Under the pieces are notes generated by a model, which did not search any database, was not told the origin of the DNA, and saw only the letters and a list, made by a program, of their open reading frames with translations. Below, piece after piece: positions 1 to 12,100 of a stretch of DNA of 54,643 nt (position 1 is the first letter of the stretch; each line of letters begins with the position of its first letter). A program made the translations under genes and the position numbers. The stretch is from Aureobasidium sp. EXF-3400 (Eukaryota > Ascomycota > Dothideomycetes > Dothideales > Saccotheciaceae), in assembly GCA_024195585.1 (NCBI GenBank), contig SWBL01000341.1, positions 1 to 54,643 on the forward strand. The letters are read 5' to 3'.

Positions 1-822
1 GCCCCCGACAGCAAGGCTGCCCTCGAGGTCGCCAAGTTCTTGGGCACCAAGCACCACAACCTTACTTTCACCATCCAGGAGGGTCTTGATGCTCTCTCGG
101 ATGTCATCTTCCACCTTGAGACTTACGACGTTACCACCATTCGTGCTTCGACTCCTATGTTCCTTCTCAGCAGAAAGATCAAGGCTATGGGTATCAAGAT
201 GGTTCTGAGTGGAGAGGGCAGTGACGAGATCTTCGGCGGTTACCTCTACTTCCACAACGCTCCCGACAAGAAGTCCTTCCACGAGGAGACTGTCCGCAGA
301 GTGCGCAACCTGCACTTGGCCGACTGCCTGAGAGCCAACAAGTCGACTTCGGCTTGGGGTCTCGAAGCCAGAGTGCCCTTCCTGGACAAGGAGTTCCTCG
401 AGTACGCCATGAACATCGACCCCGAAGCCAAGATGATTGACAAGGACCACATCGAGAAGTACGTCATCCGCAAGGCATTCGACACATCCGACGAGCCCGG
501 CGAGAAGCCTTACCTGCCTGACAACATCCTCTGGAGACAAAAGGAGCAGTTCAGTGACGGCGTTGGTTACGGCTGGATCGATGCACTGAAGGACAACGCA
601 GAGCTCCACGTGAGCGACGAGGACATGAAGAACCCCAAGCCTGAGTGGGGAGACGACATTCCCGACACCAAGGAGGCATACTGGTACAGATGCATGTTCG
701 ACGAGCACTTCCCTCCTTACTGCGCCTCGACTGTCATGAGATGGACACCGACGTGGTCCAAGCAGACCGACCCCAGTGGTCGTGCTATTGCCGCTCACGC
801 CAAAAAGTACGCGCACGCTTAA
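1..822 (+). CDS. ASN1: Asparagine synthetase (glutamine-hydrolysing), C-terminal part
   Basis: The frame is open from base 1, so the gene runs off the left edge; 273 residues remain, ending at TAA 820-822. This is the synthetase half of a class II asparagine synthetase, which adenylates aspartate and transfers ammonia released from glutamine by the missing N-terminal amidotransferase domain. The pyrophosphate-loop type motif [13 protein letters not shown] is at about bases 205-243. The downstream segments around [10 protein letters not shown] and [16 protein letters not shown] are also typical. The visible part has no intron. It is expected to be cytosolic. The next gene, TAF13, converges on it. 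Yeast has two paralogues (ASN1 and ASN2); the symbol only marks the family. Confidence 0.95.
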   Translation, partial: APDSKAALEVAKFLGTKHHNLTFTIQEGLDALSDVIFHLETYDVTTIRASTPMFLLSRKIKAMGIKMVLSGEGSDEIFGGYLYFHNAPDKKSFHEETVRRVRNLHLADCLRANKSTSAWGLEARVPFLDKEFLEYAMNIDPEAKMIDKDHIEKYVIRKAFDTSDEPGEKPYLPDNILWRQKEQFSDGVGYGWIDALKDNAELHVSDEDMKNPKPEWGDDIPDTKEAYWYRCMFDEHFPPYCASTVMRWTPTWSKQTDPSGRAIAAHAKKYAHA

Positions 823-1209
823 GCATGAAGGAAGGAGACAGCGTTTGACAAAATGGCATTCATGATGATTTACTTCGAAGGCGTTTGAATATACCACAGG
901 CAAAAAAAGGGTATCGATGCTCGTAGACGAATTATAGACCACAGTTATGTACGAATCAAAATCTACGTTTTGGTTTTCAAGATTGTTCAAAACGGATGCT
1001 TCGCGCAAAGATGATTTTTGGGTGTTTCGTGATAATCGTGATGATGTTGTGTCGCAGCATCCTCTGCTGCCCTTGTTCTGAGAATATCAAGATGAACCGT
1101 ATCCTCCGTTTAACTCCTCGCTAAACCCAGCAATCCGAAATCAATAAGCATCTCATCCTTGCGCCGTGTCACCAACCAATGTCACAGAGCTCGCCTCACT
1201 ACTGGCCTT
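823..1209. other. Intergenic, convergent 3' ends
   Basis: This holds the 3' flanks of the asparagine synthetase gene and TAF13, which point at each other. It is AT-rich just after the asparagine synthetase stop. I see no further gene and no canonical AATAAA signal. Confidence 0.6.
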
Positions 1210-1693
1210 CTAAGCGTCTGTCTTTCTCTTCTTTCTCTTCCTGCCACCTTCCTCGCCTTCCTCTTCCACACCCAATTCTTTAACCGCCCCCTTCTTTCCT
1301 TGCACCAAGCCTTCTCCCGTACCGATATCGAAAGCCTTTCTGTTGTCTTTGAGGATCTTCTCAGCAAAGAAGATTTCCGTCACTCTGCCCAGTTTCTTTG
1401 CGTCTCTGCGCAGAACCCATTTGAAGTCGTCGACTTTGATCTTTTGGCGGCGCGAGTAGGATGCGCAGATGGCGGCGCTGTGGCAGGTTTCGATGATGAA
1501 GTCTGTGATTATCTCGTCGAGGGTTGTGAGGGTGGCTGGAAGTGGTTGTGTGTCGCCGAATGCTTCGAGGAGGCCAGCGACTGTGGTGAGGATGTTAGCA
1601 GTGGATTGGTAAGGTTGCGCATGAAAGAGACACACGCTCTGGGTTGGAGAACTGTTGGCCCTTCTGTCGCAGGCGCATGCGTGGTTCGGCCAT
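1210..1693 (-). CDS. TAF13: TFIID subunit TAF13 (histone-fold protein)
   Basis: Two exons on the minus strand: 1693-1636 and 1580-1210, giving 142 residues. The 55-nt intron (1635-1581) starts GTGTGT, has a GCTAAC branch motif and ends CACAG. Joining creates ELAGLLEAFGD, the expected start of the TAF13 histone fold. The fold (about residues 20-110) ends in the conserved stretch DFKWVLRRDAKKLGRV and a KDNRKAFD box. The tail is acidic then very basic (GGRKRKKRKTDA). TAF13 pairs with TAF11 in TFIID and supports RNA polymerase II pre-initiation in the nucleus. Length fits the family (about 125-170). The ATG at 1693 was chosen because it gives a short N-terminus running straight into the fold; a second in-frame ATG lies five codons later. 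KSH1 diverges from it. Confidence 0.9.
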
Positions 1694-2091
1694 TGTGGTA
1701 GGTTGATGTTTTGCTGGTTTTAGTCAAGTGAATGATCTGACAGTTGATGCGCGCTGCTCTCAGAAGTTCGAACGGAGTATGCGCGTTGGAAATGTGTTGT
1801 AAAGGTTGGTATGGCTCTCGTTCGATCGGTGGTGTGTCGGCGTGTCGAGGTTTAGTACTTAGTACCACCACAGCCAAAGACCTGTTTGCGAGGTGTTTTC
1901 ACGCTTCACCAGCATGTGAACGGAGCAAGGTGCAGAATAGTATGCTAGAAGCACAATCCACGACTGACGTCTGTCTTCGTGTGAAGGAGCAGGGTCGGAT
2001 GTTGCCGAGGGCACTTGTATCCATACAGCTTGCAACCTCCTGGAGTAGTCTGATAAATAACACGCGACAAGCAGTGTCACAATAATTCAAA
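1694..2091. promoter_or_regulatory. Divergent promoter region TAF13 / KSH1
   Basis: 398 bp separate the two divergent start codons. Short open frames exist here, but none resembles a known protein. I see no clear TATA element. Confidence 0.5.
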
Positions 2092-2469
2092 ATGGTGTGT
2101 TCAGAGAACGAAAATCCCCTTGAGGGCAAGATATGCTGACATGTGAAGTCCGCCCTCTTCAACTTCCAGTCCCTGCTATTGGTCATCCTCCTCTTCATCT
2201 GTACATGCTCCTACACACATGGCGTCTTCCCTGCCATCATGGACAAGCACAAGGACGGGTATTGTGACCTTTCTGACTTTGCTTCTTTGAACTTTCACTG
2301 ATGCTCGATCAAGTTTCACCTCTGTATTCTGGAGAGCAGCACGCATTGGCGAGCGTCTGAGTCCATACATCAGCGTCTGCTGCGTCGTCATGGCCGTAAG
2401 TATCACCTATATCCTCGTCTATCATACGATCCTAACATGTGGTAGGGTAGAATCTTCATCGGACAATAA
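2092..2469 (+). CDS. KSH1: Kish family secretory-pathway membrane protein (TMEM167-like)
   Basis: Four exons: 2092-2094 (ATG only), 2149-2258, 2314-2395 and 2446-2469, giving 72 residues, the usual family length. Introns of 54, 55 and 50 nt have GT-AG ends and good branch motifs. The product starts [17 protein letters not shown] (first membrane segment) and carries the family block [19 protein letters not shown] before a second hydrophobic stretch. It ends RIFIGQ. Kish proteins are small two-pass proteins of the early secretory pathway, needed for constitutive secretion. No single open frame covers it, so it is easily missed by ORF calling. The one-codon first exon is unusual and is supported by family conservation directly after the initiator. 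Confidence 0.9.
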
Positions 2470-3239
2470 ACCTGCATTTTCTAAAGGGCGTGGAGTCTGG
2501 AGTTTTGCTGCCAAAGGCACAGTCGGATCAGGGGGGCTACCATGGACCTTATGAATTTATGATTTGCTCATTGCCTTTTGCTTTTCTTGCTTTGTGTGCC
2601 TGTGTCTATTGACTCTGTCGTATCCTCCATCATTCCTGGAGTTTATTGATTGTAGCTGTCAGATCGTACCTACTGAATTAACAGGATCTGGAAAAACTTT
2701 CCCAAAGAAAACACAGTTCACAACCAGATCAGAGCAGCATAACATCACATGCGAGAAGGAGAACATAGTGAGACAAAATCAATGCTTGCATACACGACAA
2801 GCTTTTTACCATTGAATTCGGCAACTCACACTGGGTGACGCGACTCTGTAATCTTGCCTGAATAGTATATAACAAGACAAGAATGCTTCTTGTCAATCGC
2901 TGAGCCATTGTGCTTCTTTCCGATGGCATCCTGTTCCACCTCTGTACTCCTTGCCTTGTGTTTGAAGCGTCGTTCTCCATGCCAGTACCATCGAGTTTCC
3001 ATCGACGTGCTCCTGGCAGTATTGATGAAACACAGCGTGGCATTGTGAAACTGTCTGACATTCTGTAAAATTGATAGCCTGCAAAGATGGGCAACGGTGC
3101 AGACGACCAAATGGTCCAGGGTCGGCATACTTGGCTCGTTGTTTGCTGCCTAACCCTCGTGGCTTCTCTGCTTTCCTGCAGTGGAAATGAAGCGCTAACT
3201 CTTGCTCAATCTCATGGTGTAGCATCTGTTTTGTTGAGG
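2470..3239. other. Intergenic, convergent 3' ends
   Basis: Lies between the stop of KSH1 and the stop of UTP6. Overlapping minus-strand open frames at 2729-3243 have low-complexity, non-conserved translations, and I do not accept them. Nothing else is visible. Confidence 0.55.
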
Positions 3240-4595
3240 TCATGAGCTAACCAGAGCCTCGAGCTGGGCCTTCTGAATTGAGTTGGTCCTGCCAGCGATT
3301 TCAATCAGAAGATTGGCTTCTGCCTCATTGCCAGCCTTGACTTCTCTCTTGACGACTGTCTTGACGCGATCAAAGCTGCCTTGGTTCATTGTACGAACGT
3401 ACTGTGCAATAGCGCTTCTGAGGACCATCTCGATGTCCTCATCGAGCTCGAACTTGCAGTAGGATAGCAACAGCGCAACAACCTTCTCGGCCAAATCGGC
3501 ATTGTGCTTGGGTGATTCGCCCAGACCCTTCTTGAGCACAGAGAGTGCCTTGGCAAGCTTGAGAGGGAACTCAGCGGACTCGATTACTTCTTGGGTCTTC
3601 GTATCCAAAAGCTCGAGCTTGGCAAGGCAAATGTGCATGCTGATCTTGCTGGCGACAGTCTCTTGGTTGGAGAGGTACTCGATGATATGTTGTAACAATC
3701 TGCTTGTGCAGGGGACGTCTGTGAAGCCAGCAAACACGTCAAAGAATTGTTCGGCGAGGAAGGGGTCGTTGTTGAAGTCGCGCATCGAGGTCTCGAAGAT
3801 GATACGAGGAATATCACCATTCAGGGCAGGTGAGGCGGCCAGTTTCTTGAGGGCTTCCTCGTCAACTGCTTGTTTCGGTTCGGCCGCTCCTTCAGGCTTG
3901 ATCTCGTCGGCGGTTACGTCGGGCAGTGCCATCATGTCGGCATCTGCGTCTAATGTCGAATCGATCTGTTTTTCTGTTCTCTCAATGTCCAGGCCTAGAA
4001 TCTTTCGTCGCGCGGCAATCTTTGCGACATAGAGCATCTCCAGCTTGGCGTACTCCAACCACAGCTTTCTCTCCCTCTTGCAGAATCTCAGACCTCTTTG
4101 CATGTAGCTGCGCGCGGTTTGCATATCGGCCTGCTGCTCAAAGTAGTATTTAGCAGCCCATGTCCACACGTCCCACTTGATGGGGTGCATTCTCAAGCAC
4201 TGTGTCAAAGCCTTTGCCAATTTCTTGTTTGCCGCCTCTTTACGGCAGAACTCGAGGTACTGCATCCACAAGCCCATGTCTCCCTGAAACCTCCGCACGC
4301 CTCTCTCCAAGACAAAGAAGATCTTCTTTTGACCAGCAAAGGCCGTGGCCTTGACGCCCATGCGCTTCGAGCGCTTTTTCCTCAAAGAGTCCAGGTTCAT
4401 TTCATATAGCGCATAGCGAGCGTAGTCGGCAGCTGTAGCAGCGCCAGGAGTGTTGAGAAGGTGTTCGAACTCGGAGCGCTTGCGGGCTATTGATGTGATT
4501 TCTTCGCGCGTGAAGATCTTTTTGCGTTCGTATTCCTGGAGTTCGGGAACCGACTGTTCCATGTAGAAGCGAGCCTTGTCACTCGCTGCGGCCAT
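3240..4595 (-). CDS. UTP6: U3 snoRNP / SSU processome protein Utp6
   Basis: A single exon of 451 residues; yeast Utp6 is about 440. The N-terminus (ARFYMEQSVPELQEYERKK, then EITSIARKRSEFEHLL) is the U3-associated protein 6 domain, about residues 7-90. It is followed by half-a-TPR (HAT) repeats with the characteristic W/Y spacing, such as LWMQYLEFCRKEA, DVWTWAAKYYFEQQ and KLWLEYAKLEMLYV, about residues 100-200. It acts in the nucleolus in early pre-18S rRNA processing as part of the UtpB subcomplex. The start ATG is the first in the frame and agrees with the family N-terminus. CHO2 diverges from it across 892 bp. Confidence 0.95.
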   Translation of the reverse strand: MAAASDKARFYMEQSVPELQEYERKKIFTREEITSIARKRSEFEHLLNTPGAATAADYARYALYEMNLDSLRKKRSKRMGVKATAFAGQKKIFFVLERGVRRFQGDMGLWMQYLEFCRKEAANKKLAKALTQCLRMHPIKWDVWTWAAKYYFEQQADMQTARSYMQRGLRFCKRERKLWLEYAKLEMLYVAKIAARRKILGLDIERTEKQIDSTLDADADMMALPDVTADEIKPEGAAEPKQAVDEEALKKLAASPALNGDIPRIIFETSMRDFNNDPFLAEQFFDVFAGFTDVPCTSRLLQHIIEYLSNQETVASKISMHICLAKLELLDTKTQEVIESAEFPLKLAKALSVLKKGLGESPKHNADLAEKVVALLLSYCKFELDEDIEMVLRSAIAQYVRTMNQGSFDRVKTVVKREVKAGNEAEANLLIEIAGRTNSIQKAQLEALVSS

Positions 4596-5487
4596 TTTGA
4601 CGGTAGTTGTGTATCAAAAATTCTGGTTATGTCCAAAGCCGATGGCTGGTCGAAGAAAGCGTACGGGATATTTTTGAGTTCACCGCCTTGGTTCTGCCGC
4701 TGCTCGTCGGAGTTTGCGTGGCCGAGGACTGGGGTCGTGGTATGCCATACCACCCTGTCCTTTGTGTAGACAACCAATTTCTAGTTTCCACAGCACTCGG
4801 ATGCTTCTCTGAACACCCGGAGGCAATGCCACCAGAGAGATAATGTTCGAGAAATCTGATCGAAACACTCCTGCAGTCGAATCTCAATTAGTATCGATGG
4901 AGACAACTTGGCGACTCAACATGGGTAGTAGTATTGAAACTGGGACGAGATTCATGGTACAGGACAGTACTCGCTATAGACATCTTCACAATATGTTCCC
5001 CCGGATGCAAAAGATATATAGTCATCCGCCAGTGGTATACAGGACTTCACTCTTTGTCTCTCAAACAGCACAAGTTGTTTGGAAGAAAGACCCGTGCCTT
5101 GCAGCAGCCATTGACCCCACTGGTTCCTGAACGAGATAGACGTCCGCAATGACGTTACACGGCCGGCACTTTGTTGTTATCAAGTCAGCACTTATCTTCT
5201 GGCCGGGTCTGAAGATACGTCTGCGCTGAAACATATCAGTCGAGTCCGCTTCTGATGGTCTTTATACTCGAAGTCGTCGCTCAAGGTGAAGAATGAATGA
5301 GGCCCGAACAAACAGGGTCTTTCCATGTCTTCGGAGCTGTGGCTCCGCAGCGGGTCGCAGCTTCTCATGCCCCACCAATTTCCCGAGATGGCACTTTTGA
5401 CCACGTTGTTCGCTTCAATTGTCTTGACCGGCCAGTCCTCTCCAATCTTCTTCTTGTTCGCGCGCAACAGGAGAACAGGAATCGAGT
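4596..5487. promoter_or_regulatory. Divergent promoter region UTP6 / CHO2
   Basis: 892 bp between divergent start codons. Several unconserved short open frames occur. A CRE-like TGACGT hexamer sits near 5150, too short to claim as functional. I see no gene. Confidence 0.45.
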
Positions 5488-8400
5488 ATGAGTTCAAGTG
5501 GTCTGACCGCCAGCGAGGGACACGTTCGTGAGAGGATGCCCCGACCTGAAAAGCCGACTGACGCGACATCAACCGAGGATGCCCAAAAAACTGTCAAATC
5601 GCTCAACGACACTGAGGCCGACAAAGACGAGTCCAAGAAGCGCACTTATGGCAGAACGCCAGACGGTAAAGGTACGTGTTGTCGTTGTGCGAATGCTAAC
5701 CATGCTTTGGCTGATGCAATGGCACGACAGTATTTGTGGTGCCGCAGACACATGACATGGTCTCACAGCTTCTCTCCCCGACCCAACCAAAGAACGTCTC
5801 TGACGTTGTCATCTTGGCTGTGCTCGCATGCCATGTTGCCTTACTCTACTTCCTTCCAGACCCAATTCGTATTCCCATACTCGCAATCGTCTTTCTCTTC
5901 TGGCGTGCCGCCTACAATGCCGGCATTGGATGGCTACTTAACATACAGTCCAACCACAAGCGCCTCACTTCATGGGCTCGCAAGTACAACCTCTTTGCAG
6001 ACCCAAAGTCTGGCAAGAACCCGCGTCCGTGGCTCTACTATCAACTCAAACGTGAAATGGAAACAAAAATCGCTCGCGACTACAAATTCGAAGAAGCTCC
6101 GCTCGAGTACAACACATGGTTGGTTTTCAGAAGAGTCGTTGACCTCATCCTAATGTCCGACTTTGTCGCTTACTGCTGCTTTGCCATCGCTTGCGGCGGC
6201 CGTCCTGATGGTGAGAATGTTGCAATGACTCTTGCACGCTGGCTGTGTGGCTTGGCCCTCGTCGCTTTCAACCTCTGGGTCAAGCTCGATGCCCATAGAG
6301 TCGTCAAAGACTACGCCTGGTACTGGGGTGACTTCTTCTACCTCATCGATCAAGAACTCACCTTCGACGGCGTCTTCGAGATGGCTCCTCATCCCATGTA
6401 CTCTGTTGGCTATGTCGGCTTCTACGGCATTTCCTTGATGGCTGCCAGCTACAAGGTGCTCTTCATCTCTATTATTGCACATGCTGCTCAGTTTGCATTT
6501 TTGACCATCGTTGAGAACCCGCACATCGAGAAAACGTATAACCCACCTACGCCCAAGAAAAGAAGAGAATCCGAGAGCGACAGAGAACCTCCCAAAAGCG
6601 CCACTCCCGACTCTGGTCATATCAACGGCTATCCACCCATCGCGACAACCGAGAAGCCTTCTTCAGTTCACAACATCCTTGGCTTTCACAACATGGATCT
6701 TCATCGTGTTACAGACATATCTGTCTTGCTCATGCAATCTTACTTGTTTAGTGTCGCCTTCCTGACCCCATCGACTCCTCTGTGGCAGGCCGCCTTTGTT
6801 GTCAATGCAGTGGCTTGGCGACTGTGGTATTCACTCGGTATAGGTTATATCCTTGATCGCCAATCCAACAAGAAGAAGTGGGCTCGCCACTTTGTCAAAT
6901 ATGGCGAGAGCACTGAAGAAGCTTGGAGACAGTGGAAGGGACTCTATCATTTGAGCATGAGCATGTGCACCGCAAGCTTCCTTTGCGCAGCCCTGAAAAT
7001 GTACAACCTGCCTCCTGACTGGACATATGGTCTGGCTCTGCTTCGCCACGTCCTCGGTATGGCAATGATCGCTCTCCAGATTTGGACGAGCTTTAGCATC
7101 TACGAATCTCTTGGCGAGTTTGGATGGTTCTTTGGCGACTTCTTCTTCGATCATGCATCCAAACTTACCTATGGCGGCATCTATAGATTCCTCAACAACC
7201 CTGAGCGAGTGCTTGGATTGGCTGGTCTTTGGGGTGTCGCTTTAATCACATGGAGCAAGACAATGTTCTTCCTTGCTTTGCTGAGCCATCTCCTCACTCT
7301 GGTCTTCATTCAATTCGTCGAGCGTCCCCACATGGAGAGGCTCTACGGTCGATCTCTGCGCCAGGACTCTGGACTCTCCAAGAGTCTCAAGCGTTCTTTA
7401 CCGTCGCCGCTGAAACACTGGCAGGGTAGTGTCGATCGGGTGCTGGAAGACTCGATGGACTTCCTTGAGGATTTCATTGACTCTGCCAGACCCAAACTCG
7501 CTTCTAGTATGGACACCTTCGTCAGAGACACACGCACCCTCTTCAAGAACTACCCAGCCCGCATCAGTATAACACGTCTCGCACCCGATCTTGCTGGCTT
7601 CGATCCCAAGGACTATTCTCTCGAGATCGAAGGCACTCCAGCGTCCGGTACCTCTGAATCCGAGCGCTATAGTGGGCGTGAGGGAGAGATTGGCCAGGTT
7701 CCTCAGCAGCGTGTTGATCAGTACAAGACTCTCACTTTCGAGTACGGTGCTCCCATCAAGGTCCGTTGGCAAGCCCCCACAAACCATCGCAAAAACGATT
7801 GGATCGGACTCTATATGGTTGCAGACAACTCATCACGCGAGGTCACCCGTGTTGGATCTCAAGGCCGTTGGATCGCTACCACCAAAGGCGTCTACGACTC
7901 TGTGACTGCCGAGACTGGCATTCTCGTTTCTTCTCACCAGGTCACCAAAGATGGTAAGCAGTATGCAACCGGTGAGGTGGAGTTCTCAGGCGATAAGTTG
8001 TGGTGGACACACGGTGTTTTCGAATTCCGCTACCACCATGATGGAAAGCATAACGTGATGGCTACTTCTCGGCCTTTCGAGATCCGCATTGGTAAATTCG
8101 ACGAAGACGATGTTCAGTTTGATAACATCAATCTGGCACGTTCGGCTGTTGAACAAGCCCTGCTTCCTGTTGTACAAAACTGCTTCGATCGCGACCCAGA
8201 GGTCGCACCACGTACTGCTGACGATATGTTTGGCGATGGATTGGAAAGAGAAGGCAGATATGCCAGACGTGTCGTCTTTGCTATTCATCAGATGTGAGTA
8301 CTACATAATCTGTCTGACCTTGATCCGAAGATAAGTTGCTGACGCGATATGACAGGTTTGGTATCGAGTTTGCACCCGAAGTCGTCTTGGCCGACGGCAG

Positions 8401-8559
8401 TGTACAAAACCTGGCTTGGAGAATCTGCAATGCGAAGAAAGTGCTTGTGAGTAAACTTCTTTCCGTAGTCATTGCGACATGACTGACCTTCTGATGTAGG
8501 CACCTTACAGCATGACGCCCAGTCGTGGTCGCTCGACCCCTGCAGAGATGAAGGCTTGA
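5488..8559 (+). CDS. CHO2: Phosphatidylethanolamine N-methyltransferase Cho2
   Basis: Four exons: 5488-5671, 5731-8293, 8356-8446 and 8500-8559, giving 965 residues. Introns of 59, 62 and 53 nt are GT-AG. The first join restores [18 protein letters not shown]. The last two joins restore the Cho2 tail, including [11 protein letters not shown] and [10 protein letters not shown]. The enzyme carries out the first S-adenosylmethionine-dependent methylation of phosphatidylethanolamine in the ER, on the route to phosphatidylcholine. It has many membrane segments and two PEMT-type modules. The first is near [18 protein letters not shown] with ENPHIEKTY; the second is near [18 protein letters not shown] with [11 protein letters not shown] soluble C-terminal region follows. 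Reading straight through the second exon gives a false stop at 8295-8297 inside intron 2. Confidence 0.95.
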
Positions 8560-9109
8560 TACAAGAAGACAGAGGAACGTGCATAGAAGTCAGAGAAGAA
8601 GTAATAAGGTAAACCTAGAAGACATCTCATTGGACAATAGGTAAATTATCTGGGAAAAACAAAAAGAAACGGAAACGAAGATTGGTTGTGGACAGAAACA
8701 CACTCGCTTGCATAATACAAATCTTGTCTACAACCAGCAATGACCCCATTGATGTTACGGATTCTTCCTCGAGCACGCTTACCTCTCCTGGTTCACCACT
8801 GCTTTCTTGTTGGTCAACTCGTCGTTTTGTGCCTTCTTCATCCGTTCGCCGATCCCTTTTCCACTTCTTCGCTACACGATGCAGCCCCAGGAATCGTTGG
8901 TGACAAGACTTTCAAACCTTTCCATTTCTATCTATCTTTGCTCGACTGAAAGTTGGACATTGTGAATGCGACTACGAGTACACGATGTAAAAAAACACAA
9001 AAAAATGAACCTTCACAACGTCCCCCTATCCTGTGTGATAAGCCATGATCCTCATGTCTCGTTTTCCACCTCTGCGGATATCGCACTCTGCAGGTAGTCC
9101 GGCCCATAT
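8560..9109. other. Intergenic, convergent 3' ends
   Basis: 3' flanks of CHO2 and the SNF2 gene. There are A-rich runs near 8650-8680 and 8990-9006. No gene is supported. Confidence 0.55.
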
Positions 9110-12100
9110 CTAATGAGTTCTGCGCTTCTTCGCCATGGATCGGAAGTTTTGGTACATGGGTGCTCCACTCGAGGTTTCGAGATCATTATCAATGGAAAGA
9201 GCTTCTTCGCCGGTCAGATCGACAACACCGTCTGATTCGTCGTCTACGAGATTGATTAGGGGACGCTTGCCCTGTCTAGCAAATTCGAGGGGCGTAGCTT
9301 GGCCGGACGATTCGAGCGTGGTTCCGTCAGTCATGGACTCGTCACGGCTGGGTGGCATGGGAACTTCAGAAGCACCTGGCTGAGCATTCTGGGCCATGTT
9401 GTCGTGTTGGGCTTGGAGGAGCTCGGCATACTCTTTGTCGTGCTGTTTGGCCATGCTGGCAATGAGCTTGCCAAACGCTGGGTCCTCTTGCGACTCCTGG
9501 CACTCAGTGCAATGGATGTACCAGGCGTTGCGCTTGGGCACAAAGTCCAACACCTCATATTCTGGAATGGTCTCGCCCAGCAGTTTGGAGTTGGGGTCGA
9601 GGCAGTCTTCGCAGTAGCCCTTGTGACACCAGCGACAGCGATAAATCAAGCCACCAGCATTGCCAGTACTCCTTTCGCAATCGTGACAGTCATGCTGAGG
9701 ACAGTGGAAGTTCATCTTGGACGTGGCTTTGGCCTGGTATTTTGGGCTCAAGCAAGCCAAGTGATAAACGCGAGGACAGCCCGAGCAGAGATACATCTCT
9801 CCGCCATCGAAGCAGCATTGACATATCTCCTGATGATTTATCGGAGCTGCCTTCTCACGTTTGGGATCGGCCAGTCGAGGATCTTTGCCGGCGAGCGTAG
9901 GAACAGCCTCCCATCCATCACAGTTCATGCTCTCCTTGTTGATAGCGAAGCCATCTACCATGACTGTTGTGTTCTTGTCTACTCGGCGGTCTGCACGCGA
10001 AAGTTCAGGAGCAGCTGCGGCCGTCTTGTTGACGGTCTTCTGGTACTTGACACCATTGAGCACAGCGCTCTCAACACGCTCCATTTTGGCCAACCATTCT
10101 TTTTCCGTAGCCTCCTCCGATTCGCCGTGCACATGAGGATCAACGGGTTTGTCCTTGCACTTCTCGATGATCGTTTCGAGATCCCAGGTAACCATTTCGC
10201 TCACATTAACTTCAGGATGACTCAAAGTAGTAGCGCCGCGACGGATCAAGCTCTTCAGCTGTGAGAAACCAAGCTCTGGACCATCCTCTGCCGAAGTGTC
10301 GTCCTGCTTGGCAGCCCTCTTTCTCTTCTGCGTTTGGTTGGTAGAATGGATGTCTTGCATGGACTCGGTTATCTTTGCAGAGAGGTACAGCTTCTTTCGA
10401 ATCCGGCCCATCATCTGCTCTTCCACAGTACCAGAGCTCAACAACTTGTAGATAGTAACCGGTTTGGTCTGTCCGATACGGTGAGAGCGGGCTTCTGCTT
10501 GCAGTGTGACTTGGGGATTCCAGTCTTCATCGAGGAAGATCACGTCGCTTGCGGCAGTCAGATTGAGACCCAGTCCACCTGCACGAGTAGAGATGAGCAT
10601 GACCTTGTACTCTGAAGATGTGTCATTGAAGAGCCTGATTTGCAGGTTACGGACTGCTCGTTGGGTGCTGCCGTCAAAGCGCACATGGCGAAATGGTGCA
10701 TTGTGCTGATTACTGCCTTTTGTGGTGAGAAGATCCTCACAATAGTCAAGCGCGGTGGTGAAGCCAGAGAAGATGAGGATCTTCTTTCCCTGTTTCACGA
10801 CGAGCTCGTCGATGATCTTGTTCAACACGATAAATTTACCAGAGGCATGCATGATGTGATCTCCGTAGTAGTATGGGTCCGGTGAAGCACCTCTGATCAT
10901 GTAAGGAGTCACACAAGTCTTGCGCAACTGCATGACTATGTTCATCAGCTTTTTGTACGCAGATGTGTCCTTTTCTCCGGTCGCCTCATTTGATATAGCT
11001 TGCTCGATAAGAGCGCGGCTTTGGCTGTTAAAGTCGTTCTCCGTCACATCTTTGAACTGATCGAGTTGAATGTCCTCTTCGACCTCTTTGATCAGTGCTT
11101 CGTGTTCTTTCTCCTTCACATTACCGAAGATATCATCCAGGAGTGTATCGCCAGCTTTCGTGAGCAGTCTGGTGTACCAGAATCGTTGAAGCGGTGTCAG
11201 AGGAATGTAGAGTAAAATTTCGCTTTTGGGAGGTAGTCCAAGGTCGACACCAGGACTGCTTTTCATTCTTCGAATCATGATAAGTTCAAGCAGATGACGT
11301 GCATGATCCATGAAGATCGAGTCGACTTGACCACGGCCGATGTCAAATGCTTCTTTGAACAGGTCTGCGGTTTTGTCGACGAAAACATTCGGGTATAGCC
11401 AGTGAAGCAAGGCCCACATCTCACGTAGGTCGTTTTGTAATGGAGTTCCGGTCAGGAGCAAACGGTGTTCAGCTTGTAGGCCTTGCAGAGCGAGCGAGAT
11501 GTTTGTCTTGTCGTTTTTGATCTTGTGTCCTTCGTCCAAGATACAATAGCGCCATACGAAAGCCTGCTTTAGCCACGAGCTTTCTGATTGGAAAGTCTCG
11601 TAGTTGGTGACCATGACATCGAAGACAGTTCCAGGATCCTCGTTCTCAGGCACGGAAACGTCACCCCGCTTGGTTTTGTGACGTCCGGTAGCGTTTCCAT
11701 ATCTGTCTGTGACCCCTGAAGCCATCAACTTCACCTCATTGCGCTCAGAAGTTGAGCCGTGGAAGCGGAGCACCTTGAGCTTCGGGGTCCACTTTCGGGC
11801 TTCATCGCACCATGATCCCAAGACACTGAGTGGACAAACAACCAAAAAGGGTCGGGGAATGCCAGCTGGGCTGGGGTGTGTCTCCTCAATGTGCTGTATC
11901 AGAGACAGTGTCTGCAGCGTCTTTCCAAGACCCATCTCATCACCCAGGATGGCAGGCATTGCGTTCTCGTACATGTTCGCCAAGAAAGACAGGCCAGTAA
12001 GTTGATACGGCTTCATTGTAGCGACGACACTGTTAGGTTGCTTGCTAAGTGGGGCATACGGTACGTAAGCCTGATGCTTGTTATCGGCTTGAAGAAGTTT

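Noticed and set aside
2729..3243. Overlapping minus-strand frames of 100-121 codons downstream of UTP6.
   Set aside because: Three frames overlap one another, none has a recognisable motif, and they lie in the 3' flank.
5488..6153. A 221-codon frame reading through CHO2 intron 1.
   Set aside because: After base 5671 it leaves the conserved Cho2 frame; the spliced frame restores family sequence.
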